From Heterobilharzia americana (Eukaryota > Platyhelminthes > Trematoda > Strigeidida > Schistosomatidae): a DNA stretch of 64,000 nucleotides. The position numbers and the translations under genes are program-made. The stretch covers positions 6,705,755-6,769,754 of the forward strand of contig OX104132.1 in NCBI GenBank assembly GCA_944470555.2, in the 5' to 3' direction. The notes below the pieces were generated by a model. The model did no database searches, had not been told where the DNA came from, and saw nothing but the letters and a program-made list of their open reading frames with translations. Shown here one piece after another: positions 1 through 11,124 of the stretch. Numbering within the stretch: position 1 is the stretch's first letter; each line of letters starts with the position of its first letter.

Positions 1-540
1 TCTTCGACATTGGATGACCAGTTCTTGTGGACTCACCAGTTCTCGGTATAACAGTAGACTCCATAGTTGATAGCGCAGTGCCTGAATGAATACCAATCGA
101 TAACCATCCGTGTATTGTTTGTTTGAATGAATCTGTTGAAAACAAAGTATCGGGGTGTTCGTTGATGCCTGTTTTGTATTCTTGGCCTGCATACCCATCG
201 ACTGCAGTTCTGACGATGACACAAAGAATGAATCGTGTCAAAAGCTGCCAACTTTGCCGTGTGAATTAAAACGCCCATATCTAATCAAGTAAAGAAGCTG
301 AGTCAATCAGAAAGGCACCTAGGAGATATTTAGGGCACTTCATACCAATAAATTATCAGCAATGATCGTCTCACAATTTTGTTTTGAAAACCATTTTTTC
401 CCAGTCACCACATTAACATCGAAATAAGGAGAGAAATTGTCTCACTTAGGGTCCACTGAACCCCAACCACTGATGGGAATAAATAATTTATATCATCATA
501 AACCATCGTCGGAGACGTTTGTTGAAGGATTACTACGCTT
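1..540. other. Unassigned sequence
   Basis: No gene, RNA or repeat could be recognised. A 246-bp open frame on the minus strand (33-278) has no familiar motif. Confidence 0.4.
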
Positions 541-544
541 TCTA

Positions 545-1770
545 GAGTACCTGCTTGAACTCTGATCACGCGTTAGTGTGACTAAGTGGATGTTTCCACT
601 TTAATGGTTGCAGGTTAGGTCTGTGTCTGTTCGATCGGATGATAGGAAAGTGAGGCAAGTATTTAGTTAGGCAGTATCTATGCACTCGTCTGCACGTGAC
701 ACCAATCCTCATCCTGAGGAAACGTGGTGTGATATTCCGTTCCCAGTAAAAACAACAGTAAACAGTTGGTAACATGCATCGAAAGGTTAGCAGACGTCAA
801 TGGATTTCCACAACCTCATCCGAACTGATTGATGCGAGAAAACTCATTTCAGCTGGTTCTGACCACAATGAAGAGTGAAAGCAACTTAAGTGTAAATTGA
901 CCAAGAGCCTTCGCAATGATCACGAGCAGTGGTGAGTGGCGAAGGCAAGACATGGAGAAGGTATCAGCACTAGGTAATACCCACCAATTATTTAGACTTA
1001 TTATAGGTACCTGTAAGAAGAAGACGATGGTGAGTAAGATAATCACCAAATGGGATGTAATCCTGATGATGTCTGACAAAAAAACCACTAAAAAGTGGGA
1101 CGAAACACTTTGAAGCCCAGTCTAATTAGCCTTCACCAACGCTTCAGTTGCCATCAGCTAACCCCAACCTTAATCGGAAGTAAATGTTGTTCTTCCAACT
1201 CTTCTCGGAATTGGGTAGGCTGCTTCAAACCTGAAACGATGCAAAGCAACATGATCGGATGGTTTGGCGCCCGAAGGTTTTAAGGAAGGAAGTGGAAAAT
1301 TACTGAATAGATTAACGGGGTTACTAGGCAGCGTGTGAGAGTTGGAGGTAGTCCCGTCAGACCGGTCTTTACTGATCATTCCGGTCTGTCAGGGGAGAGA
1401 GAAGTTTCTTGTGACAAACAAAAGGGAATCAGTTTGACTAACACCCTATCCAAAATGCTTGGAGCCATAGTTATTCGATACTTGAGTAAGGCTGGACAAA
1501 ACCAGACAGTTTTCTTAGCTGCGTGAGGGTGCATCGATAAGATCGTCAACTTTTTTCTGATTATGGAGCACAGGCATACCGGCGGCTGACACTTGCTATA
1601 TTCTCTTACCTGAAGGCAGTATTTGACTGTGTCGACCGTGAGGTGTTGTAACAGTGTCTGACTGGGAAAAGAGTACCAAACAAGTGTGTAACGAAAATCA
1701 AAGTTGTCTACTCATACTCATGTAGCCAAGTCAGGGTTTATGGATAGTAGTCGTCAGAATTGATGACAAC
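545..1770 (+). mobile_element. RTE-like family A fragment: end of endonuclease, linker, start of RT
   Basis: A degenerate non-LTR retrotransposon. It opens with an SDHALV-like end of the APE endonuclease (about 555). A linker similar to that of the 41-43 kb copy follows (LRNDHEQWW at about 900-940, then METxSALGNTxQLFRLI-like sequence). The first RT block (ISLTNTLSKMLG, about 1430-1460) and remnants of CIDKI and FDCVDREVL come next. Multiple stops and frameshifts show it is dead. Confidence 0.8.
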
Positions 1771-2385
1771 TAGTTGAAAATGCAAACTCCACATCTACCA
1801 GGTTTTATTGGTAGCCCCTAGTACAGATATACCTTATTGCCCAGTAAATAAACTTATAATTGTGTGCTGAGTTGTGCTACTTATAGTTAATTGTAGCCTA
1901 TTGTTTTGAGCTCTTGAATTTTACATAATCAGTTGAGGTTCCAGTCCTGCAACTCCTTATGTGTGTTGGCGAAGTGTCATTAGATTTCACACAACGATTA
2001 TGGTTAGTGTGTATGCTTATTCTGTATTATCACATATTATCTTATGATATTCAATAAATGATATGTAATTACAGCAACTTCAAATGATCTGAATTACATC
2101 ATAGTTGAAATACAAACTACATTTGTCCATTTTTAGTGCTGAGTTATTTAGTACTGGAGACCATTCACTAGGAAATTGTGCTACACTTAAGTTTCTTGTT
2201 TCCTGATACTCATCACTGATGTGTATATGTAGCATCTCAGGGCTTTCTCAGAGAGACATCGACAGACAATATTAACATGGGACACGACGTTACTGCGTAT
2301 CAGTCAGAGTTCTCACAACTTAAACAACTGCGTCAAGTGAGAATGCACTAAGATGAATGATCAAGAAACAAACAAGAAAGTGGTC
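1770..2385. other. Unassigned AT-rich sequence between two retroelement copies
   Basis: Nothing recognisable was found on either strand. Confidence 0.4.
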
Positions 2386-2389
2386 AAAA

Positions 2390-3715
2390 CTGGTGGGAAG
2401 AGAGAGCAAGAAAAAATGAGAGAGTACCAAAATTCTGTATGACGATTAAGATGATAATGTGTGGATACACCGGCACCACTGACATCTATTCTAAGCCTAG
2501 AGTCTAAAACCACTGGTTTCTGCTGTCGCGCAGACCTCAACCAGGAAGTCTACATTTCTGCACATGACTCAATCTAACAAAGATTGAATAACTGGTGCTA
2601 TGTTTTAGTCTGCCCACCTCTACCCTTTTCCAGCATGAACCCACTTCAGCCAACATTGTTCGACGTACCAAACGGTAACTAGGCATTACGTAACACATGT
2701 CCCAGCCACTTAAGTTGATGAAAGTTGCCAGCCTTATCGACTGACTTTCCTCCCTGAAACTCTGCACCCAACTTCCACGTTACTGATATGGTGACACCAT
2801 GACACGGCCTTTGCTGTAAAGGTAAACGTCTAAAGCTTTCTGACGTCTTCTACCTCTAGTCGCCGTATTTCACAGCCATAATAAAACAGCCGACTGCAAC
2901 GCAGTGTACTTGACCCTTAATAGACGGTCGGATATCATGGCGGCTCCATAAATAGCGTAAATTGGCGAAAGCCAATCGTGCCTTATGTATCGTTGGAGGG
3001 ATTTCGTCGGCCACTGACTCACCAGGTGTGATCCGACCTCCTAGGTTAATAAAGTGGTCAACGCGTTCAACCATTTCACTTACTGTTGTCAGACAAGGTA
3101 CTACTAAACACTGGTCCTGAAGCAAAAGCTTGCATTTGCGTAGCGAGGAACACATCCAAAACACTTCACGTACCACTTAAGGTGTTCAGAAAACTATGCA
3201 TCCTGTCAGCATCTCCTAACAGGGCTATCTCATCTCTATAATGTAGATCTTCCCAGAATTCTCCTGTGATAAGATCAGTACCCATGAAATCAGACAAAGA
3301 GAGAGAGACCTCCATAAAAACGTCTGTGAAATATTTGAATAAGAATGGAAAGAGTGGACATCCTTGTGGGACATCACTTGGCGTACACAACACCTGATAA
3401 CTCACCATAGGCTGTAACACGCTCACGAGTGTTTGATTACAAAGCCTTCAACAGAGTAATGTACTTGCGTGATACTCGTTTCAGTGTGAGACATTCCCAT
3501 AAAACCTCTCGATCGTTGGGGTCGAATGCCACCTTCAGATCAAGAAATACAACTAGTGTTAGACATTGGTAAGTGTTTCTGTGTTCCATAACCTGGCGGA
3601 GAATGAATATTTTTTGTTCCTGACCTACACTTAGACGTCTGATAAATATAAAACCTAAAATCTTAGACACTTCGTGAAGTTGATTTTTCTGTTTGTCACT
3701 ACTTCCCACCGTGAA
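2390..3715 (-). mobile_element. RTE-like family A fragment, RT to 3' end, reversed
   Basis: Reading the minus strand from about 3715: LEHRNTYQ-type RT block, VFLDLKVAFD, PQGCPLFPFLFKY, a damaged YxDD box (YRDE), then the C-terminal LSRHDIRPSIKG and WLGHVLR-like regions and the 3' UTR start near 2400. It is broken by several frameshifts. It lies head-to-head with the next copy, giving a large inverted pair. Confidence 0.85.
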
Positions 3716-3879
3716 TACTGGGACAGTCAGTTATTGAGACCAGCTAGAGGAGATCATATCTGGCTTCTATACACCACCTAACGCTTCATTTAACCGTAGT
3801 AAAAGTCCTCTGCTGTCGTCATTAAGTACTTCTGTTACTAGTCGGCCTGATCTTGCTATTGTTCTTCCTTCAAATTGCT

Positions 3880-5330
3880 TACGTCTGAGTGGAGCTCGGG
3901 AACAGCAAGCCCGAGAAAACCAGGCAGGCTTTAGACTCGGCCGCGTGTGTATCGACCAAATATTCATACTGCTCCAGGTTTTGGAGCACAGACACGCATA
4001 CCGACGCCCGACAATAGCTGTATTTCTCGACCTGAAGGCGGCATCCGACTCCGTTGATCGAGAAGTCTTATGCCAATGTCTCACTGAAAGGCGTGCCTAG
4101 TAAGTACATCACCTTATTGAAGACTCTCTACTCGAACACTTGTGGGCGTGTTAGAGCCTATGGTGAGATTTCCGGGAAGCTGTGCCCGTCGAGTGGTGTC
4201 TTTCAAGGATACCCACTGTCTCCATTCTTATTCAATTTTATCATAGATATCCTTATGGAGGTCTCCCTCTCATCACCTGATTACATAGAGGTTGACGTAA
4301 TCGCGCGAGAATTTTCGTCAGACCTAGAATATGCAAATGACATAGTCCTGTTAAGTGAAAATGCTGATAAGATGCAGAGTCTTCTGAACACTTTGAGTGG
4401 GAATTTGAAAATGTTTGGGATGCGTTTCTCGCCACCCAAATGCGAATTTTTGCTCCAGGACTGGTCTTAAGCGGTGCCACGGCTAACAGTAGAGTGAAGA
4501 AGTTGAGTGTGTCAACCACTTCACTCACCTGGGAAGTAGGATCAACCCTGATGGGTCACTTGCCGATAAAATCTCTGCACGAATACAAAAGGCTCGATTA
4601 GCTTTTGCCAACTTACACCACCTGTGGCACCGCCGTCATATCCGATTGTCTATTAAGGGTCGCGTGTACTGCACGGCAGTCCGGTCTGTTCTACTGTATG
4701 GCTGTGAAACATGGCCATTGAAAGTGGAAGACATGAGAAGGTTACAGGTATTTGACCACCGTTGCCTTCGTGGTATAGGTCGTATTCCGTGGTGTCACCA
4801 CGTGAGTAACTCAAAATGTCAGGTATAGAGTTTTAGGGAGAAGAAGTAAATCACTTGACGAGGTTGTGGACCTTCATCGACTGAGATGGTTGGGACACAT
4901 GTTACGTATGCCTAGTCGTCGATTGCCCCATCACACAATGTTGGCTGAAGTAGGTCCAGGCTGGAAAAAGGTCCAAGGTGGCCAGACTAAAACATGGCAT
5001 CAATGTATGAAGTCTTTGACTGTTGGTTTGAGTCATGTGGGGCGATGTAGACTAGCCGGTTGGGGTCTGCGGGACAAGAGGAACCAGTGGTTGGAGACTC
5101 TAGGTGACCATATGGCTGAAAACCAATGTCAATGGCGCAGATGTATACACACATTATCCTCATCTTAACACTACCGAATCTCACCATTTTCTCATTCTTC
5201 CTTTCTCTCTTTTCGTACTTCATATTTCTTTTGACTGAATTTTCTTATCTTCATCTTCCACTTCACTGTCATTCCTACTTGATGTGCTGATATGAGGTGT
5301 GGTAAGTTGGACCGTTACGCAGTAATGCTT
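3880..5330 (+). mobile_element. RTE-like family A copy, RT to 3' end
   Basis: RT blocks in order: QAGFRLGRVCIDQIF (about 3930), VFLDLKAASDSVDREV, KGVPSKYITLLKTLYSN, GYPLSPFLFNFIID, and LEYANDIVLL at about 4327, where the catalytic YADD has become YAND. The C-terminal region [19 protein letters not shown] and the [14 protein letters not shown] block (4866-5168) follow. A frameshift lies at about 4080 and another at about 4825. The 3' UTR runs to about 5330. Almost identical in inverted orientation to 25253-25880. Confidence 0.9.
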
Positions 5331-6840
5331 GGTCATATGTTGATTTGGATGAATGCACTTTCAGACTGCTTACAGCTTTGTCGACTTCTGCAAGTGTCGA
5401 GGGTCCTATATCAATGTTCTACTTAGGATCCGATTGAATAATGGGCGACAAGTTAGTGGTTGGAAGCCAGTTGAACTGTTCTAAAGCGATCAGCCCATCT
5501 TTCCTGTCGTCTCTTCTGCGAGTGAATTGCAAACCGATCTTTCTCCGCTGTAGTTTCACTAACCACTGACTTTTTTGGCCACAGTTTCCTTAATAACTGT
5601 CTACTTCTTTACTTTTCTGAATTCCATAGTAAAGCCATTTAGCGTTGTAGTAACACGTACTGCTGCTGAAATTTTTCAGGTTACCAACTAGCAAACAAAA
5701 TTACACTTCATTTTGTGGTTATAACTCTCTGCCTAAAATATTGTTGTAGAGTAAAACGCATAATACTTCTGCGTAAAGCCTCATTGAAGGTGATATCGAA
5801 GTCCCTGTGCAAAAAAATCCAGTCACGAAAAACAAAAATCTGCCATGACATCCACAGCATTAACCACTTTATACTGAAATGTTTCAGTACTTAGTTTTGG
5901 AATCATAGTTTATTCTTCGATAAAATTTGCTTGGTACTTAGGTCTAGAGATGTGATTTTTTAATTGGGACCTAGTTCAACTTGGTCTACCGGATAGTATC
6001 ACATACTGTTACACTGCATGGCTCATAGCTTAATAAATGACAACATGTACTGGGTCGCACTGTATTACAGTGCAACTCTTGAAAAGCATCTGTAAAGTGC
6101 ATTGCTTATCGATAGTTTGATTACCAGTACATTAAAAAAAAAGGTTCAGCTGTTTTTCTTCAATCTGGAAAAGTGTTCATGTGTTTCTGCCTCGGGGATA
6201 AACGTAAATGGACTAGTTATAATAAGATTTGTATAATTCACAAGTACATCCTATTCTTTACTTAAGAGTTTAATTTTGCTGAAGAAAATATTTTTTTCTA
6301 AACATCAACTCATTTTTAATAGTAGTCAGAATAAGCATTCTAATTGGATAATGTTTATTTTCTGTCTTCTCTTCTATTCCCACTTGTAATTATTTCTTGT
6401 GGAAAGTTAACTAATCAAAAGGTTCAGTTCTTCTGCTGATGGGAAATGTAGACAATAGCTTTTTAGAATTGGATCTGTGTATGTTAGTGTGTGTGATACT
6501 TATAAATATTCGGAAGTGCGCATAATGCAAGAGAAAAAAAACTGTACAATTTAAGCATATGTCACGTCATTCTGCACTTCATATATGGTGATCACTTGGG
6601 TTATTGAGTAAAATTTTATAAAATCTCGTGATTAATACGACCACTGGTTTGGTTATTGATTGAAAAGGTTGTTCTTATTATCTCGGAGTGTGCAAACTAT
6701 AATTAGTCAGATAGATATAGTAAGTCTTATCAGTTTGTTTATAAGCAAATAAAGACATTGTCTGACTATCTCCGGGACTCATTTACTCTACATCCGTTTA
6801 ATTGCTGAGCTTCATACTGTCACTATACTATACTATTACT
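5330..6840. other. Unassigned AT-rich sequence
   Basis: No open frame above 60 codons and no repeat match inside the window was seen over this 1.5 kb. Confidence 0.4.
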
Positions 6841-6842
6841 AT

Positions 6843-7140
6843 AGCTGGGGCCCCCAAGAGTATAGGAATCAGTGGTTGAGGAATCTTGGTGATATGACTG
6901 AAAACTGGTCACAGTGGCGCAGATATATTCACCCTTTAATGTCTTCTAAAATTCGAGTATCTAGACTAGTCGTTATCTTCAAACTGCTTATTCTCTCACA
7001 CAACTTTATGTAGTTTGGTATCAGTCTTTTTCTATTCACCTCTTCTTTGTATACTACTGTGAATTATGGCAACTTGAGCCGACTCACCTGTGTGTGAGGT
7101 TCTACGTTGATTTTATCTACCTGTATGTGTCTAACTTTAT
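6843..7140 (+). mobile_element. RTE-like family A 3'-end stub
   Basis: Matches the 3' ends at 8935-9270, 30850-31570 and 45085-45330. It holds a degenerate GWGPxxYRNQWLRNLGDMTENWSQW block and ends at a GGTTCTACGTTGATTTT-type tail. 5' truncated, as expected for target-primed integration. Confidence 0.8.
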
Positions 7141-7669
7141 TAAATTCTCACTTGTTTCATATATCTACCGTTGTTAAGGTTTTTATTATTCTTGTTGAAA
7201 ATATTATCGAGTTGTTAATCGTAGGGAAATTCAGTTACTTCATGTTCATAGTCACACTAAAGGAGTGAACAAAGGAGATTGGAAGTTTGGCTGGACAGAA
7301 TAATTCCACAGAGATTTTGATTAGACCTCTTCTCATTAACATTAGTTTGTCGTTGATTCATAACGTGACTTAATTGGTCTAATTATGAAAACACTAACAC
7401 TAAAATATCGACTTTCATATCTGAGTAGCTTCACTTTGACCGGCGTATCATATTTTCTGGGTAGTTGATGTGAAAAGAAAAAGTACTCTGTATCATCTTA
7501 TGTACTTTTGGTGTCTATGGTTAGCACAAACTGGAATTTGTGCACAAAATGGAATAGTATATGTATCTTGACAAAACTGAGAAATATTTAACTGAGTCCA
7601 ACGAAAGTAAACATACATTTTATCATTTCTAACATCAAAAGCGAATTATCATCCAATTTACTATCGATA

Positions 7670-8075
7670 GACAAAATCAACGTAGAACCTCGCCCACAAA
7701 TGTATCGTCTCGTGCTTCCACACTTCACAATAGTTCACGAAGGACGGAAGGGTAGAAAAGAGTGATACCAAAGAAAAAGCAGTGTAAGCGAATAAGCAAT
7801 TTGATGATAAAGGTTAGTGCAAATATTCACTGTTTAGAAGATGTCAAGAGTCCTCAACCACTGATCCCTATTGGCTCGGGTACCCCAACCAAACAGTCTT
7901 CATCTCCCCACATGGCTCACATCAAAAGTTAATGACTTCATGGACTGGTGCCACGTCTTCATTAATCCACCGTGAACCCTCTAACAACCTAATCCAGCCT
8001 CATCTAACATGAGACGCTGAGATAAGCAGTGGCTTGGGATATGCAGTTTACCATACTTTCATATCACTTGTTTCC
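7670..8075 (-). mobile_element. RTE-like family A 3'-end stub, reversed
   Basis: Reverse complement of the same 3' region as the stub at 6843: tail at 7678-7700, then the degenerate LRTLD/GWGTRANRD and LSHVGR-like block up to about 8075. 5' truncated. Confidence 0.75.
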
Positions 8076-8930
8076 ATCCAACGTTGGTTTGCCTTGCGAT
8101 CGATTTATACTTTAGAGAGGGTGAAGGGGTGGTATGAACATGAGTAATAAATTCTCCTCGGAATATCATCCAGTGAATAATATTTTATCCCTGTGTACTA
8201 TATTAAATAAGCAATCCAAAAGAGTAATAGTAGGCTGTTATGTTGTTCAAACATTTAATTTTATCACCTCTGTGTTTTTGTTGTGTGACACTTTCAATGG
8301 ATGGACTGTTGCTCAATGTTGTATATTGCTTAGGACTCAACATTATGTTTCTGTAATTCTTAATGTGATCAAACAAAATATCTTGAAGTTTTTTGTTGAC
8401 AAATGTACCAGTGCTATATCAGAATACGCTATCGCTGCTAACAATGAAGACCTGGTACGTATGAACGTTATTAGCTTATGAGTCGCACTTGATGTGGAGG
8501 GGGGGGGTACAAAACTACCCCGTTTCCCCAATTAAGGAAGATAAGGTGGGATTCAAATTCGTGAGCTATTCCTCGAAACTCTCGCAATCTCTCAAATATT
8601 TGACTGATATTTCCTCAAAATAATTAAAAAATTTTGCTGCTGTTTATTTCATGATCATTCAGTCAGTAACCTAGATCCCCATCCAATTCATCGACTGATC
8701 TATACGGTAAAAGTTGAAACCTTGCACTACTCAATGTATTCTCTGTGATTGACCGGTTTCATTCTTTTTTTGTATTATCTTCCTTGAACAACTTTAACTG
8801 ATTGATATCGTATCTGTTTAAATGATGTCTTATATTTTGTCACGTTCTAATATATTTTAGCCTTTTTTGCATCCACTATACTGAAACAGCATCTCCGATG
8901 TGTTTAAGTTGTATTCGCTAGCGTCTATTA
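8076..8930. other. Unassigned sequence with one 115-codon open frame
   Basis: An open frame at 8134-8481 (+) has no recognisable domain and ordinary AT-rich composition. A G run (8501-8507) follows it. Not called as a gene. Confidence 0.35.
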
Positions 8931-8934
8931 ATGT

Positions 8935-9270
8935 ACTGTTTACTGTTGATCTGAGTCGTGTGAAGCGATGTCAACTGTCTGGTTATGGTTCCCGAGATGA
9001 AACGAATCAATGGTTGAGAACTGTTGATGACATGACTGGAAATCGATCACTGTGGTGCAGATCTTTTCATTCACTGACATTTCAAGCTTGAATATTCGCA
9101 CTAACCTTCATCTTCAGATTGTTTATTCTCTCATTCTACTTCACCTACTTTGATATCGCTCCTTTTCTATCCAACTTTTCTTTTTATACTATCATGGTGA
9201 AGTATGATGAGTCGATACACTTGTGTGTGAGGTTCTACGTTGATTTTGTCAGTGTCAGTAGTGTTTAGAA
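8935..9270 (+). mobile_element. RTE-like family A 3'-end stub
   Basis: Reads VDLSRVKRCQLSGYGSRDE and NQWLRTVDDMTGNRSLW, the C-terminal end of family A, then its 3' UTR ending in the GGTTCTACGTTGATTTT-type tail at about 9229-9250. Confidence 0.85.
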
Positions 9271-10389
9271 AGCAGAGGTTGCTTACTAAGGTCTCAGTTT
9301 CTGAAGTTATAACGTATAATTTCATTGTGTATTACGGATAAATAACGTCATAACAGTTCAGCATTTTGATGTGTTTCTCTCATTTCATGGAGTGTGATAA
9401 AAATTTTGCTTCACTGTTTTACGTGACATATAAGTAAATCGTGACATCTGTAAGCATATAGTTGGAGGATTATGAAGATTGATTGATTGGTTTATAAACG
9501 GGTTTTTTATTATCATAAATTAGTTTTAACTGGAGAACCATTAAAATCCTGGGGGCACTGAACAGCTGCCTTCTCCTAGTTTGAGACACCTATGTGGTTT
9601 ACTCCCACAATCCCATAACAGATTGACCCCAAAACCATCAGGTCTCGTGATAGCTGCATTATCATTCAGTCACTGAGTTAAAATCTAATGGCTCATATTT
9701 TTCAACTATTTTGCTTTGATATTGATTTTCTAAATTTTCAATGTGAAGTAGGGTTAACCAAAGTCGGTTATTAAAATAGATAGCCACAGTTGAGATTGAG
9801 TGACGACGATCATACAATGCTGAAAGTTGACATAAGTTGGGAAATGTAAACCACTGGGTTCCAGCCTAGTAGTAGTTGAGTGATAACGTGCCTATCATAA
9901 GACCAGACAATCACAGACTAAATGTCGTGTTTATATTGCTGACAAGTCCTAGACTAAAACGAAACAACTGATCACTGCCGCTTTGTTTTCAGTGATTCTT
10001 CAGGTAACATTAGTTCTTGATGAAAACTACTTAGAAGTATGTCCATGTAGTTTATAATTAATGGGGTTTCGGTCCTAATTATTGTTAAGGCTAAGACGTT
10101 TATTCATATCTCGCTTTGTGGAATGTTGTTAAGAAATGCGGTATGTTTATTGGGAGTTAAATAAACAACAGTTTGTATCAGATAATTCGATGTCTTATAT
10201 TTCGAGTGCAATTTAATAAAGTGTGTCCTCGGGAATCCTCATAGTTTTTTCGTATTCACCTTCACATCTCATAACTCTCTTAAGAAAAGTAACATAATAA
10301 GATTATTCTTCATTATTCTGTTATTTGTCCGTTTGTATTTGAATTTTATTGTTCATCAATACCACTTTTGAGCACAATGCATATGTTGT
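9270..10389. other. Unassigned sequence
   Basis: No gene or repeat relation was seen apart from general AT-richness. Confidence 0.35.
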
Positions 10390-11000
10390 ATTGTGGAGCT
10401 GTGGCTCAGTGCCTTAGGGAGATGACTGCCAACCATTGGGTCGTGGGTTCGAACCTGTATGTATACTGCTGAATGCATGTGGGTGGTTGACACTTCCCAG
10501 CTGCTAACACCATGAAAGTTGTTTATGCAGGGTGTCGGAAAGAGTAAGAACCCATGGGATATCTGCTTGAGGCCTGGTGCACTCGGCTTTTTTAAGATTG
10601 TTGAGTTAAGATTTGATTGTGTTAACGCGAACAGTCCATACTGCTGGCATGTAAATACCACGGGGTAGAAAGGAATACGCTAGTTTTGAGAGCGAATTAT
10701 CCTAAATCCTCTTATTGGATAGACAACAGCAGCATTGAACTGCTGGTCACCCAGAGGAAACTCCTTACTGCTGTCACATGCCGTCCAGCCTACGTTAAGA
10801 CTTCGTCTTCACACTTCAATCATAGTGCAGTAATCTACATTGTTACGGTAACTGTGTTTTGTCATACTACTATCCATCTGACCTTCCTGGTATGTACTCA
10901 TTTCAGCCATTGTGGCTCGTTGGGTCATTGCGATGTGCAAACCCTACCACGTAGTCAATGTAGCAGCTATCGGTTGCATACTAATGCACCAGCTAGCCAC
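10390..11000 (+). repeat. SINE-like head joined to a longer repeat
   Basis: The head at 10394-10460 is tRNA-like: A-box-like GTGGCTCAGTGCCTTAGG and a B box GGTTCGAACC at 10447-10456. The following 500 bp are related, in reverse orientation, to 40450-40960 (shared CTGCTGGTCA, ACTGCTGTCACAT and CTTGAGGCC stretches). Probably one composite dispersed repeat. Confidence 0.6.
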
Positions 11001-11124
11001 CAACCATTCTGAACTTTATCCTATCTACTTAGACATCGCCTTAGGTGTTGCAATAGGACGGTGCATTAAGCTGAGACCTTCTAGAAACCAATCGCTAAAG
11101 AAACTTCAAAGCATAGAGAAAATA

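Noticed and set aside
4987..5223. Minus-strand 78-codon frame that recurs at 25353-25589
   Set aside because: It is the antisense shadow of the family A C-terminal block; its conservation only reflects the duplicated retroelement.
8134..8481. 115-codon open frame
   Set aside because: No domain, signal or conserved motif, and AT-rich DNA of this length yields such frames by chance. No splice context linking it to another exon.
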